64,000 bases of DNA from Ectobacillus funiculus (GTDB lineage Bacteria; Bacillota; Bacilli; Bacillales; Bacillaceae_G), in the NCBI RefSeq assembly GCF_004138295.1, contig NZ_SCFM01000004.1, forward strand, positions 544,181 through 608,180, read 5' to 3'. The notes under the pieces were generated by a model that saw only the letters and a list, made by a program, of their open reading frames with translations, was not told where the DNA came from and did not search any database. Both the position numbers and the translations under genes were made by a program. Below are positions 63,795 to 64,000 of the stretch, piece by piece (the stretch's first letter is position 1; every line of letters starts with the position of its first letter).

Positions 63795-64000
63795 ATGGCT
63801 TATTTCCAAAATATTAACCAAATTCAGTTTGAAGGTCCAGCATCAAAAAATTCACTTTCATTTAAATACTACAATCCAGAAGAGAAAATTAATGGTAAAA
63901 CAATGGAGGAAATTCTGCGCTTTTCTGTTGCGTATTGGCATACATTTGCTGCTGACGGAACAGACCCATTCGGTGCGGGAACGATGATTCGCCCTTGGAA
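63795..64000 (+). CDS. xylA: Xylose isomerase, N-terminal part
   Basis: The first 68 residues ([48 protein letters not shown]) are diagnostic of xylose isomerase: xylose to xylulose. The gene runs off the window at 64000; the active-site His in YWHTF is visible. AGAGGAGGAAG precedes the ATG. xylB and xylR are expected next but are outside the window. Confidence 0.94.
   Translation, partial: MAYFQNINQIQFEGPASKNSLSFKYYNPEEKINGKTMEEILRFSVAYWHTFAADGTDPFGAGTMIRPW

Overview
The window looks like a chromosomal segment of an endospore-forming, low-GC Gram-positive rod of the Bacillaceae, close to the Bacillus subtilis / B. cereus gene order but with its own rearrangements. The evidence is recognisable gene order (ecsC-like, pbpF, hemEHY, yhgDE, yhfH/yhfI, yhfN, comK, yhjE, sipV, addBA, yisB, gerPA-PF, yisI, yisK), AGGAGG-type ribosome binding sites with frequent TTG/GTG starts, and several spore genes. 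Products are called from protein sequence recalled from known families; no database was searched.

Layout. 1-7.2 kb: EcsC-like 3' end, class A penicillin-binding protein PbpF, coproporphyrin-dependent haem synthesis genes hemE-hemH-hemY, then a broken GtrB glycosyltransferase and GtrA. 7.4-10.7 kb: TetR regulator YhgD and membrane protein YhgE, each preceded by the same 23-bp palindromic operator. 10.8-14.8 kb (minus): a spoVA2-type operon (DUF1657, YhcN/YlaJ lipoprotein, spoVAC, spoVAD, spoVAEB, DUF1657, DUF421), the type linked in other bacilli to extreme spore heat resistance. 15-20 kb: HXXEE membrane protein, histidine-kinase remnant, polysaccharide deacetylase, LacI regulator, a tandemly duplicated yhfH, yhfI, and a DeoR regulator. 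20.5-24 kb: ribose-type ABC transporter with a cre site. 25-34.9 kb: YhfN protease, glyoxylate shunt (aceB-aceA), a coiled-coil protein, a drug exporter, a YjcZ-type spore peptide and comK. 35.4-48.1 kb: yhjE, sipV, addB-addA, yisB, the gerP spore-coat germinant-permeability operon with a near-perfect sigma-K promoter, yisI and yisK. 48.8-64 kb: a xylan/xylo-oligosaccharide utilisation island: YesM/YesN-type two-component system, family 1 binding protein and two permeases, GH52 beta-xylosidase, YesL-like DUF624 protein, GH43 glycosidase, XynP-type symporter, transaldolase and the start of xylA, with four XylR-type operators and the remains of a second GH52 gene.

The most unusual feature is a family of about 14 copies or remnants of a roughly 135-bp intergenic element scattered through the whole window. 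Copies share a 3' CTCGCC-loop-GGCGAG hairpin followed by T-rich sequence, and two nested helices whose arms change together between copies (compensatory changes), plus a third helix that crosses them (pseudoknot or alternative fold). Eleven of fourteen copies lie in the same orientation regardless of host gene direction. Copies have been inserted in the spoVA2 operon, the gerP operon, between yhgD and yhgE and inside one unit of a triplicated promoter region; one supplies the stop codon of hemE and another abuts the truncated end of a glycosyltransferase gene. No transposase for it is visible here.
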